Below are positions 27,901-42,900 of a stretch of DNA of 64,000 nucleotides, piece by piece. Every line of letters begins with the position of its first letter. Position 1 is the first letter of the stretch. The stretch lies in contig CM036765.1 of assembly GCA_020796225.1 (NCBI GenBank), forward strand, positions 33,756,066 through 33,820,065, read 5' to 3'. Both the position numbers and the translations under genes were made by a program. The stretch is from Arion vulgaris (lineage: Eukaryota; Mollusca; Gastropoda; Stylommatophora; Arionidae). The notes under the pieces are model-generated. The model was given only the letters and a program-made list of their open reading frames with translations. It had not been told where the DNA came from and ran no database searches.

Positions 27901-30900
27901 GATATTCATGATGGTAACTGTTACATACTGCTCTAATTCTGTATTGGCATGTTTGCGGTCATGGGTTGCGTTACAAACCTGATCAATGAACAAAATCAAA
28001 CGAATGTTCAGATAACATACAACAAAACCATATGGTTGCAACTACACCAAATATCTTCTTTTTTTTCTGGACATGAATCAACAAAGCAGTTAATTGTTTA
28101 CAGTCCTTGAGACATCTTGTAGGGAAATAAAAAACTTTCCCTCATGCTTGGTCAGTGGCTGTCCTTCACAAGGAGGCCCATGATTGACTTATACTGACAG
28201 TCATGCAATCTTTCCCAATTTTGATGCCACTGCAACATGTGATTACTTGTTTTCGTTTTCGTAACAACTGTACTTTTTAGGTAGATAAAGTGTTAGCCCT
28301 ATGCTTCAACCCACGAACTGGAGAACATAAGTGCTAGTTTAGTCTGTTTTCTCTCCTCAAGACCTGTCTGGTTTGGTTACGCCTACCAGGAGTATAAGGC
28401 TCCTGCCAGCATAGCTCTGAGAGCCACTGGAGTACTTAAGTTCTCCTGTCATGACATGGTTCTAGCACTGTGGGAGAGACACCAAACATAGCTTCGAAGG
28501 ATTAGCTTATTCTGCCCATAGGGGTTAGTCAAGAGTGTTTGTCTTTTCATCCAATAGGCAAGTCATAGCATCATTTGTTACGGCAACGTTGAGCATTTAA
28601 TCTTCTTTCAGGGTATCCGTTTTAGCATCATCTAGTGGTTTTTGATCATGTAATTAATATATACATTTGTAATATAACCCAGCACACTGCCACTGTGCTA
28701 CATAACTCCTAGTGGCTGATGTAGAATATCCATAATCAACACTATTTTTGTTCTAACAGCGTCAATGCAGACACACGCAAGAATATCTAATATAAAGTTG
28801 TCTGGTCAAATTAGACAATTTGTCTGAGTCATGTACACTCATTTTGTCAACTAAAATGATCCTCATTATAATAATCATTTATATTATGTTGAACTAATGT
28901 CTGTGTTCAGTACTGTCTGTATCTACAGTATGTTGAACTACTGTCTGTGTGTGGTACTATCTGTCTCTGCAGTACACTGAGCTGTCTATGTGTGATAAAA
29001 TCTGTCTCTACACTATGTTAAACTACTGTCTGTGTGTAGTACTGTCTCGATTTGGTACTATCTGTCTCTGCAGTAAATAAGTGCAGTTACTCTCTCTCTC
29101 TCTGTGTTACCACAAGAACTAGAGATTATCTTACCAAGGCAATGTCCACAAGAAAGTTCTCAAAAAGAGTCCACATGTGCCTGCTTGTGTAGATTTCCTT
29201 CATCTCCACCTCAGTGTCCACATAACAGTGGTTCAGGAAGTTGATGTAGGCTGTCTTCACCTGTAGGAAGCAGCAGACATCAATATTGTGATATATAGTA
29301 TTAAGAGGTAACTATCACTAGGTCAGCATTTCAGGATGAAAGGGATTAGGGGAACTGAATTTCAGGATGAGAGGAATCAGGAGGGCCTGATTTCAAGATT
29401 AGACTGATCAGGTGTATATGATTTATTGGGTGAGAGGGATTGTGCGGGGCTGTTAGCATGAGAGGGATCACAAGGATATTATTTCAGGATAGGAGACATT
29501 ATGGAATCAACTTTCAGGATAAGTGAGATCAATAGAACATGATTTCAGAATCAGAGGGATTAGGGGACATACTTTCAGGATGAGAGGGATTTGGGGACTG
29601 AATTTCAGGATGAGAGGGATTAAGAGTATATGATTTCAAGATAAAAGAGATTTGGGGACTGCATTTCAGGTTGAGAGGGTTCAAGAAGGCATGACTTCAA
29701 GATCAGAGGGATTAAGGGGACATACTTTCAAGATGAGGGGGGTTGAAAGTATATGATTTCAGTGTTTAGAGGGATTAGAAGGACTGAATTTCGACATGAG
29801 AAGAGAAAACAATAGATGATTTCAAGACAAGAGGGAATTTGAGATGATTTCAAGAGAAGAAGAATTTAGATGAATTCAAGATAAGAGGAAATCGTATGAC
29901 TTCCTGTAGGAAAAAAAGAAATCAATCGAATCATTAAATAGCACATTCATACAAAATGAACAAAGGAACACTAACTTCAGGAATGCAATCCGGGTGTGTA
30001 ACAACTTTCACAATGTCATCTAAGGGAAGAAGTGAGTGACATTTGATCTCAGTGTAGACATTCTTGCCCTCTGTGCACAAAGCTAGCAGTTGAACCAAGT
30101 TGATGTGGTAGTTGAGAGGACTCTGCTCATTCACTCGATGATGTTCAGACTGCATCAGTTCAATCAGGTGTTCAAAGCCTGAAGCTTCATTGTAAAATAC
30201 TAACACATCTTCTCCAACGTTGACAAGCTATATGGAGCAAAGAAGTGGATACATTATGTGATATAACATTGACAAATTCTTCACAAATCAGTGGTATGAG
30301 AGGAAATGATGCAAACATTGTGACATGGTCATGGTAGCTGATGTGAAAATAATAATACACATTCGTCTTCTTCTCTGCGTTCATTTTTTACGACCAATTT
30401 TAATCACTCTCTGTGATATGTTTGATCTTTGCCAAAACGTGTATACATTGCACATTGGTTTGGTAGGCCCCTAAACACATAAACTTCTACACGCTTAGAA
30501 CATGTGCATCCAATTTCAGCCAAACCTCCTTAGTCGCCTCTTATGACATGTCTGGCAGGTAACATTGGTTCTATTCTTTACACCCCAAAATTTGGGCCCG
30601 TGAACCACTCGGCGATACACATTCATGTAGACATATATAAGTATCACCAGAACAAAAATTCTCCATTTGTCCCCTTTGCATGGTTGGAGGGTTTGTGTGT
30701 CTTGGTAATTCTTTAGGATATGCCAGCGGGAGTCTTACTCCTGAAAAGTCTAACCAAGCTGAACAGACTGAAGGTGAAACCATGAAAATGGAAGTCTCAA
30801 AGAAGATAGTGCGATAGTGATCCAGGACCTAATGGTCTGTTGTATACAGTGTTATAGACCCCTCCAGTGGAGTATGTCACACACCACACCTCTTATCCTG

Positions 30901-33900
30901 TTTTCATATACTCTGTATATCATTGCTTGTTGTAGTATACTATTTGAAGGTAATCGTGTGATATGGCTGAACCATTTGACCTGTTGTCTCTGGATGAATA
31001 CTGTTGCTAATTTTACATCCACTTTGAATCTGATTTTCTCTCTTCTTGGATACATTTAGTATTCCTGACATTGAGTAAACTTATCAATCATTAGGCAATA
31101 ATATTCAACTTGTAGAAGAAGGGTGACATTACAACACATTATAAATCTATAATCTGCACAGCATGGCTCAAAATCTTGATACCACTTATTACCTCAGACA
31201 TGACCAGGTCTTGACACCTTCTGATATACTCTCCCTCAGCTTTCACCACGGTCTGTAAGAACTTGAGGTACTGGACATGTCTGCCATGAGTCTCAATGTT
31301 GTGGACAAAGTGCTGGATGACACGATCACTGACTTCATTACACAGGGCTACATTGTCCTGGAAGATAGCCTTCATGGTCTCTGCCTCTAGCAACTACAGA
31401 TAGGACACAACAAATCAAAATCAGTCTTACAAATAATAACAGGACATCCAAGTGATATCAATCTTAAATTAGTCATGACATGAGCATTTGAATTTCTTGT
31501 GTAAAATCTACTATAATAATTTCATTAAGAGTGTATGGCTGTTTGCAACAAGAAATTACATGATTTGATTCTACATGTCAATATTTAGTTACATCTCATC
31601 TCATTTCTTTTGTACTCTTGTAGTGTCAAGGTGAAGTATAGGGTACAGAGACAGAAGAGTCCTCTTATGGATTTCATATATAGAGGTGTTCAGGAACATT
31701 GCTTTTCAATCATTCTAGTGCTTGCTTGGCCACCCATTCCTCTTTTTTAATTTAATCTGTGTATGATTGTCTGTTGTGGCATATTATATGAAGGCAATCA
31801 TGTTGTATGAACAAATCATTTGACCTTCTGCCTCTGGATGAATTCTATTGGTGCTTTTACTCCTACTTTGGACCTGAATGTATCATTTCTGATTTTCTTT
31901 TCTTGATACATTGGATATTTTCCTCAAGAACCTAATTTCTGTTGTCATTTTTCTGTTATATTTTTGCTGTCATCGTCCATGACTAACATTGGTAGCACAG
32001 GGTTGGGAGAAATATTCTAACAAAATGAAGTCCAACATGAAAATTTTAAATGAAAGTAAATGACACTATTATAGATTTATCTCATGTGATTCCTTATGTT
32101 AAATAATACGGTCAGCACACTATGAAATATTTAGTAATAATGTCCAAACACTGAGTTCAGCTGAGAGAGTCTGAATTACCCCAGGTGTCAGGAACAGTTC
32201 CTGTTTGTCCTCCAGTAGGCACTGATTTGGCTGGTTGTTGAGACAGAAAGCCTGCAGGAACTCATGAGCCAGTTTCATCAACTCATTCATCCTGCTGTCT
32301 TGGTCCTGTAAACAAACAAGGAAGCCATAGTGAAACACACATCAGCATCATCAACATCACCAACATTAGCATAAGAAAGAAAGTTGGCACAGAACCTTGC
32401 TTGAATTACATTGAGAAACAAAGAATGAAGTGGTTTGGCCACTTAATAAGAATGCATCCAAACTCCACAGTACACAGAGTCTTCTACAACAGCACATCAG
32501 GAAAGAAGGCGAGAGGAAGACCATGAAAAAAGACGGTTAAATGGCATAGCAGAAATCTGTCAAAGAGCAAAATAACAATCACCCAAGCCACCAGAACAGC
32601 GCAAGATAAAAACAGAAAAACCACGAAACTGGGCAGTAACCCGGCAACTGTGTGACAACAAAAGAAGAATAGACCCATCATAATGTGTTAGATAATTGGA
32701 AATATCCAGGCACAAAAATTGTGAAAATAATCCACATAAATGGAAAAAACTGAAAATATTCAATATTATACATCCTGAAAGCAACTTCATGGAATTATTT
32801 CAACTTCTCCATGACCAGATTGCATAGAACTATACCAATAATCTAACCTAATGTCAGTCCAAATTTATCATTTCAAGCACATATTTCCATCACATGAAAA
32901 TAATATTATTTCTCTTTATTTAACTTGGCTGGTGACAGTCTGACCTACAGTGGCCATTTGGGGTCCTCCTAGCTTGGAGGTTTGATGTTATTCAAACTGC
33001 AATTTCTGAATTCATCTCCCTTTTATACAAGAAAAATCTCGAAAAATACACAGAAGTTCTGAGGCTTAATGTATTTTACCTTGTCATAGGTGATACTCAG
33101 AAGTTCAAGAATCACACAGTGGGCATTCATGTTCCTCAGCAGTCTCTGCTCATGTTTGCGAGCTTTTCTAAGGTCACCAGCTTCCTGAATGCACAACTTG
33201 GTTAGTCGTTGCAGAATCTGCATATGACAGAAAGAAAGATAGAAGGTGCATGTACATAAATTAAATGGTCTTATACAATATATTTATATATAAAATACAG
33301 TTTGCCATAATTCAATGTCTGTCATAATGAAATGACATGTTCAAAAATAATAATAATAAATAAAAATTCCTCTCGTACCATTATATGTTACATAGGGCCG
33401 GCAAGTAATTTCTCCAAACCGCTCTATCATGGGCAACTCGCTCAATCTCTTTCATGGAATTGAGACCGATATTTCTTGCCTCTCACAGCAAAGTTCATCT
33501 CAGAGTCTCCCTAGGCGTCCTCTCTTTCTTGAACCCTTTGCATCCCACTTCAATGCATGCTTGTTAAAATGAATACCCAACTAAAATATGCTATCAGACA
33601 TGTAAGAATAATGAAGTGAATAGCTAGCACTGAGTCATCTAAGCTGGAAACTATCCCCCTATGCTAAAGCCTATGCTTACCCCTTTAATGGTCTTATAGT
33701 TGACTGTTGAATCACTGCTGATAGGTGGGCCTAGGTCAAGATCAATAGCTGATTCTGCTCCTGCACTGTTCTGCAAAAACAGGTAAATATATTCAGTTTA
33801 TTTATCAATTATTACAATTTTATGACATTGTTATGTTCTGTGATGATGATAGATATGAAAGGATTGTTAGGGAGTCTAGGATGGATACGGGGAGGATGTT

Positions 33901-36900
33901 TTCTGGTCTCTTGGAGACCTACTGTTGGATGAGGACACTAAAATAAACGTTGAATCAATAGTGATTTGGGAATTATCTGTTGTACAAGTAGAACTGGATA
34001 CTTGAGGGGCAGAGAGAGAAGTGTGTTTAACCAGCGAGCCGCAAGAACCATCAGTATGCATACCCTTCTAAATCTGTTGGGGGAGACTGAGCACCTATAG
34101 GTTTTCCCAGAGTGCTGTGATGTCAGTTCAGTTACCAATAACTGATAGATCTGAAGTAAATAACTGGGAAAAAGAAGGAGTAGCATCCTACCATGTATAA
34201 CAAACTGCTATAGCAAACAAGCACTACAAGAGCACAGACATGCTTGAATGTGGGGTTTCATCAAATACATCAAATGTGATAGGTAACATTCTCCTACCAG
34301 AGAGACAAAGGAAAGATGATGATTTGTCTGCATACGTACCATGTGGTATTTCTTGGTTTTCTTCTCACTCTTCTCAGAAGTTTCCTTTCCATCACCACCA
34401 TCTTCATTAGCTGACTTTTTCTTCTTCTTTTTCGGAGCATCTTCCCCGTGTTTCCCCTTGTAGACCCACAGTTCTGATTTCTCAACCAGAAGTCGCAACT
34501 TGTCAAGATCAGATTTGATTTGTCTATAGTTCTCTACATCACTGTTGGTCACCAACAACTGAACCTGTAAATAGAGATGGTTTCATATTATTAGGTAATA
34601 CAGGGCAGTGCACACAGTTGTTCACCACGTTAAAATACTTGTAAATTTACATTAATATTGAAGACAACAAGGGATAAAGACACAACTATACATACTTTAT
34701 ATTAGAGAAACAAACAGCATGATCAACTTGTGAAGAAGTGCTCTAATATTCCATTCTCTCTGAGGGCATGTGTGTAGCACTCTCTATCATGTAATGCCCT
34801 TGGCACTTAAGGCAGCAACAAAAGTATTTGTGTTTCCAGGATACTGTGCAATTTTTCACTTCTTTGAACTGTAGTTGCTCTTTATTTTTCTTAATGCCTA
34901 ATGTTGTCTTCCAGCTTGTTTCAGTAATTATTATTATATTTGAATAATGAATATTGATACCTAAACTGCATTCATTTATTCTAATGTTTATTTTACTGCA
35001 AATTACTGCTCACTTTCAGTTAACAATACTGTGCTTATGATTTTTTCACTGATGTTTGGACTCAGTATATTTTTAAAGATGTATGAAGACTACATTTTTC
35101 TGGGCTAATATCCCATTCTCTTCTTAGTCAGTACCTGGGTGAAGGCATTAAGAACCTCCTGTCGCTGAGAAAAGTGTCTGAAAAGCAGTTGTAAAGCTCC
35201 AGAGACCAGAGATGGGTAGTTATGCATGACCATGTTGAGAAGAACTCGTAGAAACATCTTCCCTCCTTGACCATCTAAATCAAGTTCATCACTGAAACAA
35301 TACACAGATAACACTATTAGCAACATCTGACTACTTATTTTCTCTACATATTTACAAATGGCAATAGTTGTAATTTATCCCTGTGGAGCAACCTGAAGAC
35401 GCAGTTATTAAGATGATAGAAGTTAGCGTTCAACACTAATACTCTACTTTATCACTACATGATAGCCCTAGAATTAGGATGCATAACTGCAATCCCTGAG
35501 CAATGGTGTAGTTGTGTTAGTGTTGCTGACAGTTATTATGGTATGAGATCTGTCTTAACACCAAATGAACATCTTCCAGCACCAGCGACCAACTCACAAC
35601 CAACTGTTTAAATGTTGTGTCCCTGACCCATGATGGATGGTTCTGCCAGCATGACTGATGCAAAAGGGATCCTTTGCCCAGATAATTCTCCAAGAAAAAA
35701 ATGTCTCACTGTTTGAAGTTTGGTGTTGTAATCTTACTAGATGACTGACTCTCAAACTCAGACTAGCAGAAGTAGATTTGACCATTGATATGAACAATTT
35801 TGTCAGAAATGACAGTGGTGGTGATCTCTAACCTGAAACATTTTCCCAGAGATAGCGATTCAGTACCCATGATACTGTAGTAACCTTAAATGGACCCTCT
35901 CTTAGGGTGATTTATCTCAAGGAATTGCACACCTCGTCAAATGTTGGAGTCTTCTGGGAAGGAAAAGTATCTCTGCAGACACCTTCCCAAAACTTCATAG
36001 AAAAAGAGCAAAAACGTGAATTCAGAGGACGCATTCTATGTATAAATCTAGCACAGTTATGCCAAACAAACTGCTACATAAATCACCAATGTAAAAGCAT
36101 ATACATACTTTTGTGCAGACTTTCTTCAAAATATCAAACATTATAGCTAGCCTTATGCTACTATTGAAGTACAAGAGGAAAGAGTATGCTGATTATAATC
36201 TTAATTGTATATAATAATGTTAATACACATCTAACAAGAGAAGAAGAAAAAAGAAATTATTCTGTAAATTGTTAAAACAACATCAATTTTAAAATCTTAA
36301 ATAAAATATGGAACTCCCAGTTATAAATTTATAAAACCCAATTATAAACATTCAAATTCAATGCAGTCTCAGTCTTAACATATGCCAGCATGGGTTGGAA
36401 AATAATTAAAGATAAAAAAAAGTAGGTTGAATGCATCTGAAAAAATATGTCTGCAAATTATAATGAACAGGAGGGGTGATGAAATTAGAGAAATGTCTGG
36501 TCAACCACTAGTAACAACTGTTACAAGAAAGAGAAAATGTAGATGTGTTGAGCATACATTGAGAAGAAATGATTAAAAGATCACAAAGTAGCATTGAATT
36601 GGGTGAAGAAAATAGTTAAAAAACACAATGACAAGCTAGTGAAACCAACAAATTTTACTGAGGCAAGAAATATTGGACTCAATTCCATAGATGAGACTGA
36701 AGGAGTTGCCCAGAGTAAAGCGGTATAGAGAAATTTCTTGCAGGCCCTATGTAATGTATAATGGTATGAGAAGAATACAACACAATACATCTAACAACAT
36801 ATATTGTATGTATCAGTTATAATCTTCTGATATACAGTATATACAACATCTTTTCCTTCGTTCAGCCATAGGAAGGTGTTTGTTATAATGTGTATCGGTT

Positions 36901-39900
36901 TACAACAATGCTGCAAGATTTGTACATTTTGGCCCATACTCTTTGTTTTTATCACCACACAATTTTTGGGACAAAGTTTACCTTTCCTCTTCGATCCCCA
37001 CTCACTTAGCCAGATTGCAGTTATACAGTCTGTTACCAGTCACCTGGTTCACTGACACAGACCTCTGTCATCTCACATAATGCAAACGAGCAGATATTAT
37101 ATAACAAGATAATGTTGCCTATGTTAAAATGTGTCCATAGTTTAGTCTATAGTAGCATAGTTTAGAATATATGTCCTGAGACAACTGCAAGCACTTACCT
37201 TCCTCCAAACACATCTTCAGCCTGTGTGGCAATACTGTCAAGATCCAGGCCTAATCAAAGAAAGTATATCAAGTAGTATCAGTTAACCTATATGTCACTG
37301 ACAAACTGGATAATGACGAACTCGACATGCCATTGACAAACTAGATAATCACAATCTAAACATGTCATTAACAAACTGGGTAACAACCTAGCATACTAAC
37401 AAGTTATTTCTGAACATATCTGTGAGAAATTATAATTATACTCTCAAATTACATCCATTTTTCAGAGAATCACTGAGAAATTATTCTTATTATGCCATCA
37501 AATTAAATCCATTCTGTGTGTCACTGAGAAATTATCATAATGCTAATAAATTGTACCCAATCTTGTACGTTTTCCTGAGAAATTATCATGTTGCTATCAA
37601 ATTTCATTCAATCTCATTTCTTGAAGAAATTTCATGTCTTCATGAAAAATTATCAATATGCTGTTATATTGTTTAGCAAGAAATCAAGGCACACAAAATA
37701 CTGCAACGAAACTCACAGTATAAGATGAACAAAGTGTTACTGACTGTCGTTCACTATTTCCTTAATGATTACATAAGAGTGAGGATAGAAAAAGTATTAT
37801 GAAATATATGGTGCTGTAACTGAATGAGCAGCAATGATAAACACACAGCAATTTCTGCAGGAATGAACCTCGATGTTTAGATAAACTGAAGAAGATTACT
37901 TGATATTTAATTATTTCAGATATCTTTAAAATATGCATGTTTTTTCAACACAAATATATTACAAATACAGAAGAATACAGTGTTTTATTATCTGGACTGT
38001 TGCATTCAGTGCTGGAAAAAAATCTATGAGAAACATTTGTGCTACACACTTTATTTTCAAACTTCAGAAAATTCCAAAAGTAACATGTAAAATATGCTAT
38101 ACAAATTGTTAGACAAGGGTACTACAGGTACACAATAGTGAACCAAGTTTGGGGATGTTCAAGGGAAGGAAAGAGTGAATTTCAAGCACGCATTAGGAAA
38201 ATATTACAAATGATGAGGTACAAACAATTATATGTAAACATGAATATGGTCTTTTTCATCTTTACAGACGGCCAATTGACAAGTGTTTTATTATGACAAC
38301 TTCTGTGTTTGTACTTGTCTCTTTTGCCTTTCAGCTCATCCCTAAGTCTCAAGTAAACATATAGAGTATATCAAACACAACATGCAACATAAACTAGGTG
38401 GATAATGTTGTCATGCATATACAGCAAGGAGTTGAAAAGTAAAATACAAAACATGCATTCTGTGGAAAATTATTTTTAGGACATGTGGAATCATGAAGAT
38501 GGCATGCTGTTAAATTGTCTAGTATCTTTTTCTGTGGCATTGAGATATGGTGCTTGCTTTTCACTCCAAAAGTATTTGATTTGTTTTCCGAGTGGAGTGA
38601 TAAGGCTATTGTTCTAGTGATCGTTGATCGGAATGCAGGTAAGATCAAGTTCCTAGTCCCATTGTAGCTGATCAACAAAACTTGAACATGTTAACAAATC
38701 TGGAAGTTGAAATTCAATAAGAGTAGGCTGGAAAGCTTATGCTCAGGAAAAATTCATAAAAGAATGAAAACTGCTCTGATTTTGATCAATCGCCAAATTA
38801 CAATGGGGACCATCTTCAATGCTATGGAGTTTGTGCACTGCTAATGAGATTTTCCTTTAAAAGAAAAGGGTTCAATGACACATGGTTATTAAATGAAGTA
38901 CAATACTGATGGTACTATCAATCAATCATTCTTCTTCGCAGTTCATCTGTCAGTAATCTGATCACAGCATCAATAAACTGTATATTTCTCCTCAGATCAT
39001 CCAGGAGCCCCTCAGTACAGAAGTAGTGCTGTTTCTGCAGATGATATTTTTTCCTTAAATCCTTGCAGTCACATGAATACACTGTGGTGCATGTGTAGCA
39101 TTTGGTATGGAAAGAGGGCATGTAACAATGATTTTGTATCCACTTAGGATTACCTTAATGTTGAATGTCTCTGGGATTTATGAGAATTTTGATTTGCTTC
39201 TATTATGACTCCTATTTCTGCTTTACAATTTATGTACATTGCAGAGTGTTCCCCTACGAATACTGTATTCTCTATTTCTTCTGCCCAGCATTTTATCTCT
39301 GTTATTCAATATCTCTTTTGTTCCCATTTGTGCCTATTGTTACAATGTCCTCGACCTTTCATTTTGTCATAGAATCTCCACCAGGAATGATCTTTTCCTG
39401 TTATATATAATGCTTCCTGATTTATATAATTCTTCCTAATATATATATAATTCTTATTGATATATATAATTCTTCCTGATATGTGTAATTCTTCCTGATA
39501 TATGTAAGTCTTCTTGATATATATAAGTCTTCCTGATATATGTAATTCTTCTTGATATATATAAGTCTTCCTGATATATATAAGTCTTCCTGATATATAT
39601 ATAAGTCTTCTTGATATATATAATTCTTCTTGATATATATAATTCTTCTTGATATATATCATTCTTCCTGATATATATAATTCTTCTTGATATATGTAAT
39701 AACTCAATGGTCTCTATCATGTGAACAAATAGTGAAAAATATATAACAAGAATGAAGTACAATAAACAAATGAAACAAGAAATGGAGAATGTATTATGAG
39801 AAACTGAAGATAAAACATACAAATGAGACAAGAAATGGAGAATGTATTATGAGAAACTGAAGATAAAACATACAAATTAGACAAGAAATGGAGAATGTAT

Positions 39901-42900
39901 TATGAGAAACTGAAGAGAAAACATACAAATTAGACAAGAAATGGAGAATGTATTATGAGAAACTGAAGAGAAAACATACAAATTAGACAAGAAATGGAGA
40001 ATGTATTATGAGAAACTGAAGAGAAAACATACAAATTAGACAAGAAATGGAGAATGTATTATGAGAAACTGAAGATAAAACATACAAATTAGACAAGAAA
40101 TGGAGAATGTATTATGAGAAACTGAAGAGAAAACATACAAATTAAACAAGAAATGGAGAATGTATTATGAGAAACTGAAGAGAAAACATACAAATGAAAC
40201 AAGAAATGGAGAATGTATTATGAGAAACTGAAGAGAAAACATACAAATGAAACAAGAAATGGAGAATCTATTATGAGAAATTGAAGAGAAAACATACAAA
40301 TGAAACAAGAAATGGAGAATCTATTATGAGAAACTGAAGAGAAAACATACAAATGAAACAAGAAATGGAGAATCTATTATGAGAAACTGAAGAGAAAACA
40401 TACAAATGAGACATGGATATGACAAATTATAAATCAAGCAATCAATGAGATTAAATATAGAAAAGATATGATGAAGAGAAAATATAAAATTAGAAATGGA
40501 GTAAATATAGACACATATATAACAATTGCCTAAACATGAACAGGTAAAAGCATTAAAATATAAGAGACAGTGTCCCCAAGCTATTATATATAAATATAGT
40601 ATACATCTGCTTGATTAGTACTGTAGTTGCAAAACAGATTTAGAAATTTGTTGTAAAAGATGAAGCAATATTATTCAGTTTTTACAATGAAGCACTAATA
40701 AATAAGTGACACACACAAAATAGAATTTAATTTTGAAACTGACATTATCTGTCTTTATAACTATTTTGTAGTTGATGTTGGTCTTCTCATTTACTTTTGT
40801 GCTTGTATAAAATGTTCTGTTTCTCATTAGTTATTTTCTTGCAGTATTTTCTTTCCTACAATATCTAGAATATAAGTGAGGCATGCAGTATGGAAAAGGT
40901 AGTACACTTGTCATCTACCAAGTATGTTAGGAAATCGGAAGCAAAGATACAAAGGAATACTACTCTAACACATGGGGAATGTGTTGGACATGCTGAAATG
41001 TAAATATGATATTTATAAAATATGATCTATTATACAGAAATACATCTAGAACATAAACTAGACAAGATAAATGCATATATATATTTATAAGTAAAGGAGC
41101 CCTTATTTTATACCACATGGTATATAGGGTAATATGGTGTTAGGTCCGTATTTTTTAATTGACCGTCGGTACATGATGGGTGATGTAGTTAACATCACGC
41201 TAGTTGTCTTTACTTCCCAGTGCTTTTCCTGGTACCTAATTGAGACAGGATCGACCTGAGTCGTTATGGCCGGAAATAATTATGCCCACTAGCCTAAGAA
41301 GCAAGTTCACTAAACTATGTTACTAGTATATTATTTACTGTCGTCTACCTATGATAAAAATTTAAATTTTTGTCAAACAATGAATATACATCTAGCCTAC
41401 AAACTAAGACATAAGGAAATTGGTATTTACTCAATCAAAAGCTGATACGGGACACAAGTAAAAGCATAGCATTTACAAGCGCACAGTTTGACAACAGCAA
41501 AGTGACATGTCAGTTGTGACATGACATACTTATGTTAGCATTAGACTTGTAGATAGGGCTGCTGTCAAGTTGCGGCTGGATCTGAGACTTAAACATAGCC
41601 AAGATCCAAGCTAGACGATAGTCCAGACGCACATGCATCAGATACTGGGTGAACATATATCAGGGACAGAAATAGAGACAACTGTCAATAGTGTGTGCCT
41701 CTTAGTGAAATCAGATGTTATCGATACCATTACATGATCTTCAAACCTTTAATTAAGTATGCAGTTCCATTTAAAGTAAGTATAAATATATTTACAAGAT
41801 GCTATTGTCTATTGCTTTATAAATGTCTACATTTTTATTACAACAATAAAATTATGGACTTTTAAAGTCACATTTCCATTTATAAAACGCTTACATCCTA
41901 TGACCAAGGGTTAAGGGTTAAGTTACCAGCAGGCTGTAAAAAAGCTGAACAAGTTGAATTGTTGGGACTAGACAAAGATTAGCACAAATATGTTTCCATG
42001 CCACAGGTTGAAACATGGTTAAAACTTAAGACACTAAATATGACCAAAATGCCTGTTGAAACCCTATGTTCTGACAGTCACAGAACTAACACAATAGAGC
42101 AAATGTAAACTTCTCTTGAAGGTGACTTCAAGAAAAAATAAAGTATGAAACTCATCCCCTTGAACTAAGACATAGAGATCATTTACTGAACAAGCCATGA
42201 GAAGATATCAAAAAGCCTAACAACTGTCTGATAAAATATCTACATTGATGTCTGAAACTGTGTGCAGAAGCAGAAATAACATAACCATAGCAACTCCGTA
42301 AGTACTAGAACATGTTCAAACTATAGTTGTAGTAAAATTGTAAAAATTTAGACAAGTTTCATTTGTATATAAAATGAAGAAAATGTACACAAAGTAAAGA
42401 AACACACAAGCAATATTTGAGTAATACATCAGTTGAGTAATACATCAGAAGATATGTAAATAATGTTAAAATAAACAAACAATGTGAGTGTTGAGAAAAA
42501 TTAAACAGCTCAGTAAACTTGATGCTTGTTTAGTGTTCAAGCTAAATGTCTTGGAATCCCGGAATATACTGACTATTAGCAGGATTTGTGAGTCCTACTG
42601 GGTATAAAGGCTAGAGCTCATAATAATGTTTGTCTAGTATAGATTTATAAAATTTACCAGTACTAAACCCTCTTGTTCTCAGTGGAGCATAAGGTTGCAA
42701 CTTTTACACTCCAATGAATTATGTTACTGAGTCACCTTCGTTTGCTATGCTTAAAAACACAATCACTCTGAGCTTATCTTCTACTGTGCTTTATTGGGTA
42801 TTCTTTTATCTCAGACTTTTATTCCCATGTGGGTCCCAGTCAAGTGTGTATCTGGCTATGGTGTGAGGTTATTCCTTGAATATGTGTACAATCCATCACC

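Noticed and set aside
39306..39831. Overlapping 125- and 133-codon minus frames with [10 protein letters not shown] repeats
   Set aside because: Product of the AT-rich 18-21-bp tandem repeat; several frames stay open at once, there is no splice context and no family match.
39778..40413. CRISPR-like periodic array
   Set aside because: Units are contiguous 53-bp repeats with no unique spacers, and the DNA is animal nuclear.
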